This document shows, in pieces, positions 53,026 to 61,148 of a stretch of 64,000 nt of DNA. Source of the DNA: CAYVXE01 sp964455375. GTDB lineage: Bacteria > Zhuqueibacterota > Zhuqueibacteria > Oceanimicrobiales > Oceanimicrobiaceae. The notes under the pieces were generated by a model, which saw only the letters and a list, made by a program, of their open reading frames with translations, did no database searches and was not told the DNA's origin. The position numbers and the translations under genes were made by a program. Position 1 is the stretch's first letter, and the number at the start of each line of letters is the position of its first letter. The stretch is taken from assembly GCA_964455375.1 (NCBI GenBank), contig CAYVXE010000009.1, forward strand, positions 6,506 to 70,505, written 5' to 3'.

Positions 53026-55335
53026 TTACAGATTCTTTTCAATGAAATTCGTTATTGTGGTGAATAGATGCAAGTACGTTTTTGGATTTTTTGTGCCGAT
53101 CATGCCGTGATTTCCACCGGGATAAAGCATCAGTTGGAACTGCTTGTTTGCTTTCTCCAGGGCTGTGACCATGTGTATGGTATGTTGAAAATGGACATTG
53201 TCGTCAAGCGTACCTTGAATGATCAGCAGTTTTTGGCTGCTACTCATTTGGTTTGCAAAATTCGCGGGGTTCGATTCTTTGTAACCCGCTTCGTTCTTCT
53301 GCGGGGTTGACATGTAACGTTCGGTGTAAATGGTGTCGTAGAGTCTCCAGTCAACGCCGGGAGCTACGGCTACACCGAGCTTAACCGTATTTGGTCCATC
53401 GTATTTTAACAAAGAAACCAATGTGTTGTACCCACCGTAACTCCATCCCCAAATAGCGATACGAGCTGCATCGATGTAAGGCAATTGCGCCCAGTGTTTT
53501 GCTGCCGCAATTTGGTCGAGCGGTTCCACGGTGCCCATTTTTTTGTAAAGCGTACTTGCAAATGCTTTGCCGTAACCGGCGGCGCCGCGGTTGTCTACGC
53601 AAGCGACGATAATATGCTTTTCCTGTGCAAGATATTGATGCCAGAGATGAAATGAGCCGCTCCACCGGTCGGTAACCTGTTGCGCACCCGGACCACCGTA
53701 CGTGTAAATGAGCAGCGGATATTTCTTGCCCGGATCAAAATCGGTGGGTTTTATCATGTAGGCATGTAGCATGGTCCCATCTGCACCACGCAGTTGCAGG
53801 AATTCCGTTTCCGGAAGGTCATATGCCTGGATGGTTTTTTTTAGGGCGTCGTTATTTTCCAACACTTTTACGGCGGAACCATCACTTTTGTCTAATAGTG
53901 TCGTTGTGGGGATTTCTCTATTGGAAAATGTGTCGATAAAGTAGTGCAGGTCTCCGGACATGTTTATGCTGTGCCAGCCTGGATCCTGTGTCACTTTTAC
54001 CGGTGCGGCGCCGTTGGCGGTCAATAGCGGTGTATGGTATAAATGCCGTTCAGCCGGATTTTCTGCGGTGGCTGTAAAATAAACATTTTGGTCAGCATCT
54101 ACACCCTGAAATGCCGTCACCTTCCAGTTTCCCTTGGTGATCTGACGGACGAATTCCCCGTTGTTTTTATAAAGATAAAGATGGTTAAAACCATCCCGTT
54201 CGCTTTGCCAGATGAAATGTTCGTCATCATCGAGAAATGTGATTTTGCTGTCTGTCTTCCCCATGTTTGACACCTCGAGCCAGGTATCCTCTTTTTCTGT
54301 CAGAATCGTCTTTATCGCCTTCTTTTTGGGGTCACCGTAAAGCAAGTCGAGTACATTCTGGTCACGATTAAGCCGGAACATCCAGACGTAATGTTTACCG
54401 TCGATTTCAGGTGTCCAACCCATGCGTGGAATATATTGAAAATCATCGCTTTGTTTATCCCAGGTTTGTGTTTTGAAGAACTTCGTCTTCGTATTGGAGA
54501 CCTCGATCACACCGACTTCAATTTTACTGTTTGCTTCCCCCGGTAAAGGGAATCTGAATTTGGTCAATTCCGGTTTTAAACCCCGAAGATCCGCCATGAC
54601 GAATTCGTTGGTCTCGGATTCGTCCAACTTGTAAAATGCGATGTATTTACTGTCGGGGCTCCAAGACCACCCATCCCGCAGGAAAAACTCCTCTTCATAG
54701 ACCCAATCGGAGGTGCCGTTGATAATTTTTCCTGGCGAACCGTCTTTGGTTAGTTGCGTCTCTTTCATGTTTTTTAATTCCACGAGGAACAAATTGCGGT
54801 TGCGGACAAATGCTGCATATTTCTCATCCGGGCTGATTTTAGCGAACATCTGGTAACCGTCGTCCCGCTTAGCGAGCGGAGTCAATTTTTCGGTATCGAA
54901 ATCATAAATGTAGTAGTAACCTTTTGTGTTTCTCCGCCAGACACGGGCGGAATCGGTGTAGATAAGAAGCTTTTTTCGGTCTTTGGTGAATGTGTAATCC
55001 TGGATCTTGATTAAACGGTCGACATCTGCGGCATGTAACTTGTTTCCGTCTAAGATTAATTTTTGCTCGTTTTTTTCCAGGTCAAAACTCATTAAGTTGG
55101 TTGCCTTGGTGGCCGTGTCCAGTTTCGTAAACGTGATGACGGGACCCCTGGCAGCCCACTTGCCGCCCCGAAACCGTTTCCCGCGAAATTTTTTGGCGGC
55201 CCAGATATCCTGTAATGTTAAGGTTGGTTTGCTTTCCTGGGCGAGAACCACAGAAGAAGAAAGGCTGATGGAAAAAAGATAAATGATGCATAAAAACCAC
55301 GTGTTCCGTTTCAAATAGCGTATTGTCGCACTCAA
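53026..55335 (-). CDS. Dipeptidyl peptidase IV-type serine peptidase (S9B)
   Basis: 769-aa exported prolyl dipeptidyl peptidase that removes X-Pro dipeptides from peptide N-termini. After a signal peptide (to VVLAQ) comes a beta-propeller (about 40-500) containing the N-terminus-recognising double glutamate, DWVYEEEFF, then the alpha/beta hydrolase domain with S632 in GWSYGGYNT, the aspartate in TLDDNVHF and the histidine in GGNHGM. All catalytic parts are intact. The start is a TTG at 55335 with GGAGGG four bases upstream; no ATG gives a complete signal peptide. It probably takes part in peptide scavenging together with the M13 peptidase further along. Confidence 0.95.
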   Translation of the reverse strand: MSATIRYLKRNTWFLCIIYLFSISLSSSVVLAQESKPTLTLQDIWAAKKFRGKRFRGGKWAARGPVITFTKLDTATKATNLMSFDLEKNEQKLILDGNKLHAADVDRLIKIQDYTFTKDRKKLLIYTDSARVWRRNTKGYYYIYDFDTEKLTPLAKRDDGYQMFAKISPDEKYAAFVRNRNLFLVELKNMKETQLTKDGSPGKIINGTSDWVYEEEFFLRDGWSWSPDSKYIAFYKLDESETNEFVMADLRGLKPELTKFRFPLPGEANSKIEVGVIEVSNTKTKFFKTQTWDKQSDDFQYIPRMGWTPEIDGKHYVWMFRLNRDQNVLDLLYGDPKKKAIKTILTEKEDTWLEVSNMGKTDSKITFLDDDEHFIWQSERDGFNHLYLYKNNGEFVRQITKGNWKVTAFQGVDADQNVYFTATAENPAERHLYHTPLLTANGAAPVKVTQDPGWHSINMSGDLHYFIDTFSNREIPTTTLLDKSDGSAVKVLENNDALKKTIQAYDLPETEFLQLRGADGTMLHAYMIKPTDFDPGKKYPLLIYTYGGPGAQQVTDRWSGSFHLWHQYLAQEKHIIVACVDNRGAAGYGKAFASTLYKKMGTVEPLDQIAAAKHWAQLPYIDAARIAIWGWSYGGYNTLVSLLKYDGPNTVKLGVAVAPGVDWRLYDTIYTERYMSTPQKNEAGYKESNPANFANQMSSSQKLLIIQGTLDDNVHFQHTIHMVTALEKANKQFQLMLYPGGNHGMIGTKNPKTYLHLFTTITNFIEKNL

Positions 55336-55831
55336 TTTTCCCTCCAGGTAGTTTTTGTGAAGATAATAGTAAGAATGAAAATGGAAAAGAAGGTAAAAAA
55401 TCGTTTAATGATTTTCATGACGAATAATGTAACATTTTCGTTTTAATCATTCAATGTAAATTTTAAGTATTTGAAAAAAATCGTCATCATGTTTTCCGTG
55501 ATTTTCTTGTTTCACGATTTGAAGAAGATCGCCTTTTCGGCACGTTGACCGACCTGAAAATTGAAACGTCGCAGAAGTAAAACAGGCGTAAATTAAAATC
55601 AATCACTAACTAACCTGATTAATTCACAAATCTCTGATTTTTTTCAGTTGCTTCCGCTGAATTGTCATTTCGAGTCAGGCGCAGGCCTGACGAGAAATCT
55701 ATAACTGCAACGATTCCTGCAAATAAAGATTTCTCATCCGGCAAAAAACGCGGATTGGAAATGACAATCCTAATTGGCATCTTTACAATACCTTGTCCGG
55801 TCATTATACTCAGGTTTGTGCATTATTCAGG
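55336..55831. other. Intergenic region holding a REP-like palindromic element
   Basis: 496 bp between two minus-strand genes. The part near 55336-55400 presumably carries the promoter of the peptidase gene. The only definite structure is the nested inverted repeat at 55661-55768. No gene is supported. Confidence 0.6.
55661..55768. repeat. 108-bp nested palindromic (REP/MITE-like) element
   Basis: Terminal inverted repeats ATTGTCATTTC (55661-55671) and GAAATGACAAT (55758-55768) are perfect. Inside are GTCAGGC/GCCTGAC (55674-55680 with 55685-55691) and GAGAAATCT/AGATTTCTC (55692-55700 with 55727-55735). Elements with GTCATTTCGA...GAGAAATCT are known as widespread bacterial intergenic repeats. 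A RAYT transposase, the enzyme class that mobilises REP elements, lies about 700 bp away. Confidence 0.8.
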
Positions 55832-56362
55832 CTAACTGTGCGTCACTTGATTGTGATTGAATTGATGATAGATATGGTTTTTGGCAAAGGTGTCCGGCGA
55901 TTTTGAAAACATGAAAGTTGCAAAAACAGAGTAGGGGACATCATAATAAACATGAATGTCATCTTCCGGAAATTTGAGGAAAAGGATTTGTTTTTCCTGA
56001 TCATATCCGGCGGAAACAATCTGAGCAGAATGAACGAACAATTCAACGATCTCCGGATCGGGAAAACCTGTCGTTCTATTCCGTAAATGAGACAGAAATG
56101 TGTTAAATTTCGTGTTTCGACGAAGATTTGTCCGACGCGATGGAAACCGCGGTTTCGTGATGATTATTTTTAACAAGCGTTGGTAAGCCGCATTGATTTT
56201 CTTTGTTCTTTCCAATGCAATGCATTCCATCTCTTTGTCAAGGTGAAATTGATCCGGATGCCACTTTTTGATTTGAGCTTTGTAGGCGGATTTCAGCTCC
56301 TCTTTTGAAGGCAGCCGCGGAAGGTTAAGGATAGAGCATGCTTGTTGAGCTTTTGTGGGCAT
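55832..56362 (-). CDS. J-domain protein with C-terminal KTSC domain
   Basis: 176 aa. The N-terminus is a short J domain (about 5-70) with the HPD tripeptide at residues 35-37 (KKWHPDQF), needed to stimulate DnaK ATPase. A basic linker follows (RFPSRRTNLRRNTKF), then a KTSC-type domain (about 108-168: VHSAQIVSAGYDQEKQILF, VYYDVPYSVFATFMFS, FAKNHI). KTSC domains occur in small proteins of phage, lysyl-tRNA synthetase tails and others, with a suggested nucleic acid link that is not well proven. The fusion implies recruiting DnaK to whatever KTSC binds. It has no operon partner. Confidence 0.75.
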   Translation of the reverse strand: MPTKAQQACSILNLPRLPSKEELKSAYKAQIKKWHPDQFHLDKEMECIALERTKKINAAYQRLLKIIITKPRFPSRRTNLRRNTKFNTFLSHLRNRTTGFPDPEIVELFVHSAQIVSAGYDQEKQILFLKFPEDDIHVYYDVPYSVFATFMFSKSPDTFAKNHIYHQFNHNQVTHS

Positions 56363-56459
56363 TTGCAGAACGTCTCGAAGAAATGTTACATTTTGTTCAC
56401 TGTTTAAACTAAATTACCTGCAAAACAGTGATTTTGCCGGAGGAGGAGGTTTTTTTAGT

Positions 56460-56493
56460 ACAGTTCGTTAAAGATTTGGGTGATGATCTGCAT
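56460..56493. repeat. 34-bp direct repeat, copy at the 3' end of the RAYT gene
   Basis: This segment matches 57214-57247 in the same orientation at 30 of 34 positions. It overlaps the stop codon of the transposase. The pair brackets the transposase gene, 754 bp apart. Confidence 0.7.
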
Positions 56494-57131
56494 GATATTT
56501 ATCATTCTGCCAATTTAATGGATTTTGAATGATGTATTGACGGATACGGTTCAAATCCGGTTCATCACGGATGATGTGTTCGTAATAATTGCGTTGCCAT
56601 AATTTTCCGTTGAACGGTGGCCAATCATGTTGTTTAACGCCGTCAATATACCGTTTTGTTGTTAACGATTTAAACCGTTGCACCACATCCCCCAACGACA
56701 TCGTAGACATCGTAGGGGCAATCCCCTGTGATTGCCCAGTGTCCTTCCGGGTTTCGGNNNNNNNNNNNNNNNNNNNNNNNNNNNNNNNNNNNNNNNNNNN
56801 NNNNNNNNNNNNNNNNNNNNNNNNNNNNNNNNNNNNNNNNNNNNNNNNNNNNNNNNNCTGTCCCGACGATGTTAATTATACCATGTAAATGGTTGGGCAT
56901 GATTTGGGACATATCAATTGCAATTCCCGGATAAAATTCCGGAATTTCATCCCAAACGGATTTTATCATTTTCCCCGCATCATTCAATACCATTTCACCA
57001 TTCTCAATATACCCAAACATCTTTGCCCGGTTTTGGGTACAGATGGTTACGAAATACGATCCGGGTTGCGAATAATCATATCCTTTTAATCGAATCGACC
57101 GGCGGTTATGCTTTTGTGGATTATATTTCAA
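56468..57131 (-). mobile_element. REP-associated tyrosine transposase (RAYT, IS200/Y1 family), interrupted by a scaffold gap
   Basis: The N-terminal part (57131-56858) starts at a TTG and has the family opening NRRSIRLKGYDYSQPGSYF, VTICTQNR and the metal-binding HUH motif MPNHLHGII. The C-terminal part (56757-56468, in another frame) has GDVVQRFKSLTTKRYI, WPPFNGKLWQRNYYEHIIR with the catalytic tyrosine, and IRQYIIQNPLNW. Both flanks are open up to the N block, whose 100 bases are a placeholder, so the frame change is not evidence of a mutation. Such proteins nick and move REP elements. The sequence next to the gap is the low-complexity insert region seen in related transposases, which may have broken the assembly. 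Confidence 0.85.
56758..56857. other. Scaffold gap of 100 N
   Basis: Exactly 100 undetermined bases, a conventional placeholder for unknown length, inside the transposase gene. Confidence 1.
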
Positions 57132-57213
57132 TTTTCCAGGCCCTTTGTAATTCGCACCTCTTCAATCTCATCCATCCCTTCCAGATTCTGTCGTACAGGC
57201 TGGTTTTTATCGG

Positions 57214-57247
57214 ACAGTTTGTTAAAGATTTTGGTTATGATTTGCAT
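57214..57247. repeat. 34-bp direct repeat, copy upstream of the RAYT gene
   Basis: Partner of 56460-56493 (30 of 34 identical). On the minus strand it lies about 85 bp before the transposase start. Read in the matching frame it encodes a tail, ANHNQNL plus stop, like the transposase C-terminus ADHHPNL plus stop, so it may be the remnant of an earlier copy. Confidence 0.65.
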
Positions 57248-57335
57248 TTTTTGTTCGACGGTCATTTATGTGAAAACGTTATCATGTGTTTTCATACTTT
57301 AATTACACTGCTAACGTTGCACTTAGGATAATCCT

Positions 57336-58838
57336 TTAGAGTCCGAACACATGGAACACGACAAAGAAATAACTGCTTACGATCAAGGATGCAGTGACGA
57401 TGAGAACGATGCCGATGCGGACCATTTGCTGAATGGGGATGAGTCGTGAACCGAACACGATGGCATTGGGGGGTGTGGAAACGGGCAGCATAAACGCACA
57501 GGAAGCGGCGACGGTAGCGGGAAACATGATCATGATGGGATTCATGTGCAGGTCAGTTGACAGGGCGGCCATAATGGGAAGCATGGTTGTGGCAACCGCG
57601 GTGTTCGAGGTGAACTCTGTGAGCAGTGCCACAGAAATCGTTAATAGAAACAGCATCACGAAGAAGGGCAGATGTCCCAGAAAAATCAGATGTTTGCCGA
57701 TGAATTCAGCCAGCCCGGTTTTCTGAATTCCCTCTGCCAGAGCAAACCCGCCGCCAAAAAGCAATAAAATATCCCACGGAATACCAGCGAGATTTTTCCA
57801 AACCAGTAGAGGCCGCCGTTCTCCGTCTACCGAGGCCGGAATGATGAAAAGCAATATCGCCATGCTGATAGCAATGGTACTATCCTGTATTCTGTTTCCC
57901 AGACCCAACAGATGCGGCCAGCCTGGTAGCGTCAGAAAACCGAGTTTCAGATCAGCGCGAAAAATCCATAAAAAAGCGGTTATAAAAAAAATCGTGAGGA
58001 CCCGTTTCTGGGCAGAATTGAGCGGGCCCAACGCTTTCCTTTGTTCATGAAAAAAATCTTTGTTTTGAATATCCGGCAAATCTTTGCTTTTCAAAACAAC
58101 ATGCCCAAGATATCCCCAGAGCAGAGCAAACAGAAGTACGGATAATGGAAGGGCAAGTACCATCCAATCTATGAAAGATATCTCCGGCAGTTGCGGAAAG
58201 AATTTACTGTAGATTCCTGAGAAAACAACATTTGGTGGCGTGCCAATCAGTGTTGCAATTCCGCCGATGCTGGCGCTGTAGGCAATGCCTAACATTAAGA
58301 CGATGCCGAATTTGTTTGGTCTTGGATTGTCGTCCGGGTTGTCATCAGGTTGTATTTGCTGCACCACAGCCAATGCAATGGGCAGCATCATAATGGTTGT
58401 CGCAGTGTTACTGATCCACATGGATAAAATTGCCGTTGAAAGCATAAAGGCCAGAACCAGACGTCTGGGGTTATTTCCCAAAAGAGAGATGGTGTAGAGG
58501 GCAAAGCGTTTGTGCAACTGCCATTCCTGAATGGCAATGGCGATGATAAAACCGCCTAAAAAAAGGAATATCAGGTGGTGCGTGTAATTTGGCGAGACCG
58601 CACCGGTTTTCATGATATTTAAAACAGGGTAGAGCGCTAACGGCAGGAGGGAGGTCACCGCCAGCGGCAGAGCTTCGGTCATCCACCACACGGCCATGAG
58701 TGCGGTGATGGCCAGCATGTGTTTTTCTTTAACGGTAAATTCCGCAGATGTCGGCAGCAGTAAAATGATGATGAATAAGATGAGTCCCAACCAGAAACCG
58801 CGGTTCCATTTGAGTTTGCCTTTGCCCTGCACACCCAT
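57336..58838 (-). CDS. DASS-family sodium/dicarboxylate (anion) symporter
   Basis: 500-aa inner-membrane transporter of the SLC13/DASS family, which imports succinate, malate, citrate or sulfate with sodium. There are about twelve hydrophobic segments. The two signature SNT motifs are present: WISNTATTIMMLPI in the first half and EFTSNTAVATTMLPIM in the second, together with WWMTEALPLAVTSLLP and the C-terminal PVSTPPNAIVFGS. AGGAGA six bases before the ATG fixes the start. The substrate cannot be told from the sequence. The gene stands alone. Confidence 0.93.
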   Translation of the reverse strand: MGVQGKGKLKWNRGFWLGLILFIIILLLPTSAEFTVKEKHMLAITALMAVWWMTEALPLAVTSLLPLALYPVLNIMKTGAVSPNYTHHLIFLFLGGFIIAIAIQEWQLHKRFALYTISLLGNNPRRLVLAFMLSTAILSMWISNTATTIMMLPIALAVVQQIQPDDNPDDNPRPNKFGIVLMLGIAYSASIGGIATLIGTPPNVVFSGIYSKFFPQLPEISFIDWMVLALPLSVLLFALLWGYLGHVVLKSKDLPDIQNKDFFHEQRKALGPLNSAQKRVLTIFFITAFLWIFRADLKLGFLTLPGWPHLLGLGNRIQDSTIAISMAILLFIIPASVDGERRPLLVWKNLAGIPWDILLLFGGGFALAEGIQKTGLAEFIGKHLIFLGHLPFFVMLFLLTISVALLTEFTSNTAVATTMLPIMAALSTDLHMNPIMIMFPATVAASCAFMLPVSTPPNAIVFGSRLIPIQQMVRIGIVLIVTASLIVSSYFFVVFHVFGL

Positions 58839-58960
58839 GTTCTTCTCCTTTTACCCGGTGGGGGTCGTTCTTAGACGGTTTGTAAGTCAACTCAGATTCC
58901 ATTGATAATCTCTAAAAATAAAATGGTGAAATGCCATAAATAAGTCAAGTGAAAATGAAA

Positions 58961-58991
58961 CGTGCGACGCATTTCAAGAATACGTCGCACG
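58961..58991 (-). terminator. Terminator of the M13 peptidase gene
   Basis: CGTGCGACG (58961-58969) and CGTCGCACG (58983-58991) form a perfect 9-bp stem with a 13-nt loop; on the minus strand it is followed by TTTCATTTT. It lies 33 bp after the stop at 59025. Confidence 0.7.
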
Positions 58992-59024
58992 GAATTTTGA
59001 CCTACATATTTGTCAGGACAGGAG

Positions 59025-61040
59025 TTACCAGATTTTGACCCGCTGGTCTTCGGGACGGTACATCTTGTCGCCTTCCTTTACGTCGAAAGCGGCGTAGAAT
59101 TCCGGCATGTTGGACAGGACGCCGTTACAGCGGTATTCGCCCGGTGAGTGCGGATCGGTGAGCAGCCGGCGGCGCAATTCGTCTGGGCGGTACACCCGGC
59201 GCCAGACCTGTGCCCAACCCATAAAAAAGCGCTGGTCGCCGGTAAGTCCATCGATGACCGGTGCGTCCTTGCCGTTTAAAGAGTTTTTGTACGCATGGTA
59301 GGCCACGGTCAATCCGGCGAAATCGGCGATATTTTCTCCCAGCGTTAATTTACCATTCACATGCATGGAATCGATGGGGCTGAACTGATTGTATTCATCG
59401 ACCATCTTTTGGGCACGCGCCATGAATTTTTCTTCATCTTCTTTCGTCCACCACTCTCTGAGGTTTCCGTCGCCGTCGGATTTGCGTCCCTGGTCATCAA
59501 ACCCGTGGCTGATTTCGTGGCCGATAACCGCACCGATACCACCATAATTCACGGCATCGTCTGCAGACATATTGAAGAACGGCGCCTGCAGAATTGCCGC
59601 CGGAAAGACCACTTCATTCATGGGTGGATTGTAGTAGGCATTTACGGTCTGCGGCGTCATGTGCCATTCTTCACGGTCAATGGGTTTACCCAGTTTATCA
59701 ACCATACGGTTGTATTCTACTAAATCAGACCGCTTGACATTTCCGATGAGGTCATCCTGGCTGATTTCAAGTTTTGAATAATCTTTCCATTTATCCGGAT
59801 AGCCGATTTTTGCATGAAATTTGGACAGTTTATCCAGGGCTTGTTTTTTGGTTGCTTCATCCATCCAGTCGAGATTTTCAAGCCTGTCTTCAAACGATTG
59901 CTCCAGATTCCCCACTAATTCAACCATGCGTTTTTTGGCTTCCGGTTGGAAGTGTTTTTTTACGTAAATTTTGCCCACTACTTCTCCCATGGTACCGTTG
60001 ACCGCACTGACCGCGCGTTTCCAGCGCGGACGGTTTTTCTCGATCCCGCGCAGGGTCTTTCCGTAAAAATCGAATTGGGCGTTTACAAAATCAGTCGGCA
60101 GATTGCTTGCATAGTTGCTGAGCAGTTTATATGTGTAGTAGGTTTTCCAGTCATTGGTGGACACAAGCCTGAAAATACTGTTGAAGGCTTTGAAATAATC
60201 CGGCTGCCGCACCACCACTGCATCGGCATTTTTGACGTCTGCTTTCTTAAGGTACTTTGCCCAGTTAAACGCAGGAGCGAGTTTTTTTAATTCTGAAATT
60301 GTATATTTGTTGTAGGTTTTGTCGCGGTCGCGGTTTTGCACCCGGGTCCAGTGTTTTTTAGCAATTTCCGTTTCGATATCCAGGATACGGTTTGCTTTTT
60401 TTGCGCCGTTATCTATGCCGGCAAAGGTAAATAGTTTTTCGATATATTCGGTGTATTTTTGCCGGATGTTTTTAAACTTCTCAGAATCTTTCAGGTAGTA
60501 ATCGCGATCCGGGAGACCGAGACCGGACTGAGACAGGTAGCCGATATATTCATCCGATTTTTTTTGATCCTGGTTGACGAAAAAGCCAAACGGTCGCTGG
60601 ATGCTCATGGTTTGCAAATAAGCCATCAAATCCACCAGGTCCCTTTTGTTTTTGACGTCCTTGATTTTTTGTAAATCCGCTTCGATGGGTTTCAGACCCA
60701 GCTCTTCGATCTTTGCCGAATCCATGTAACTCAGATAAAAATCACCGACTTTCTGCTCCTCTGATCCCGCTTTTTTGTCAGGTTTGTTTGCGGCTTCTTC
60801 GATAATTTCTTTCATCTGTTTTTCGCTTTCATCATACAGCGCAGAAAATGACCCATACGCTGATTTGTCCGCTGGAATCTTGGTCTCTTTCAGCCAGGTT
60901 CCATCCACATAATGGTAAAAATCGTCCTGCGGCCGCACGGACGTATCGAAGTTACTTTTATCGATACCTGATTCCGGGCCTTTGTTGCAACTGGACATGA
61001 GTACAACAATCAAAAACAACACGAGTGAAAATGACTTCAT
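59025..61040 (-). CDS. M13-family zinc endopeptidase lipoprotein (neprilysin/PepO type)
   Basis: 671 aa, lipoprotein signal ending LMSSC (C18 acylated). It has the full two-lobe M13 fold: an N-terminal lobe from SVRPQDDFYHYVDGTWL, the substrate-binding region VNAYYNPPMNEVVFPAAILQ in two overlapping segments, zinc ligands H508 and H512 in HEISH with catalytic E509, third ligand E569 in ENIADFAGL, and the C-terminal YRPEDQRVKIW (a CxxW relative without the cysteine). It would cleave oligopeptides in the periplasm or at the surface. A strong Shine-Dalgarno (GGAGAGGAGAG) precedes the ATG. All catalytic residues are intact. Confidence 0.95.
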   Translation of the reverse strand: MKSFSLVLFLIVVLMSSCNKGPESGIDKSNFDTSVRPQDDFYHYVDGTWLKETKIPADKSAYGSFSALYDESEKQMKEIIEEAANKPDKKAGSEEQKVGDFYLSYMDSAKIEELGLKPIEADLQKIKDVKNKRDLVDLMAYLQTMSIQRPFGFFVNQDQKKSDEYIGYLSQSGLGLPDRDYYLKDSEKFKNIRQKYTEYIEKLFTFAGIDNGAKKANRILDIETEIAKKHWTRVQNRDRDKTYNKYTISELKKLAPAFNWAKYLKKADVKNADAVVVRQPDYFKAFNSIFRLVSTNDWKTYYTYKLLSNYASNLPTDFVNAQFDFYGKTLRGIEKNRPRWKRAVSAVNGTMGEVVGKIYVKKHFQPEAKKRMVELVGNLEQSFEDRLENLDWMDEATKKQALDKLSKFHAKIGYPDKWKDYSKLEISQDDLIGNVKRSDLVEYNRMVDKLGKPIDREEWHMTPQTVNAYYNPPMNEVVFPAAILQAPFFNMSADDAVNYGGIGAVIGHEISHGFDDQGRKSDGDGNLREWWTKEDEEKFMARAQKMVDEYNQFSPIDSMHVNGKLTLGENIADFAGLTVAYHAYKNSLNGKDAPVIDGLTGDQRFFMGWAQVWRRVYRPDELRRRLLTDPHSPGEYRCNGVLSNMPEFYAAFDVKEGDKMYRPEDQRVKIW

Positions 61041-61148
61041 TTTACTCTCCTCTCCATAAATTAAATGAGAAATGTAAGGTTAAATTTAGTGATATTTGTT
61101 TGAAAAAAAGCCAATACCCTCCTTATTTTGTAAATGCAGTTGTTTGCA

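Noticed and set aside
56468..57131. Frameshifted transposase pseudogene
   Set aside because: The frame change falls on the 100-N placeholder, whose length is arbitrary; both sides are open, so no mutation is shown.
57128..57265. 45-codon minus-strand frame overlapping the TTG start of the transposase
   Set aside because: No ribosome site or family match. The direct repeat inside it is better explained as a remnant transposase tail in another frame.
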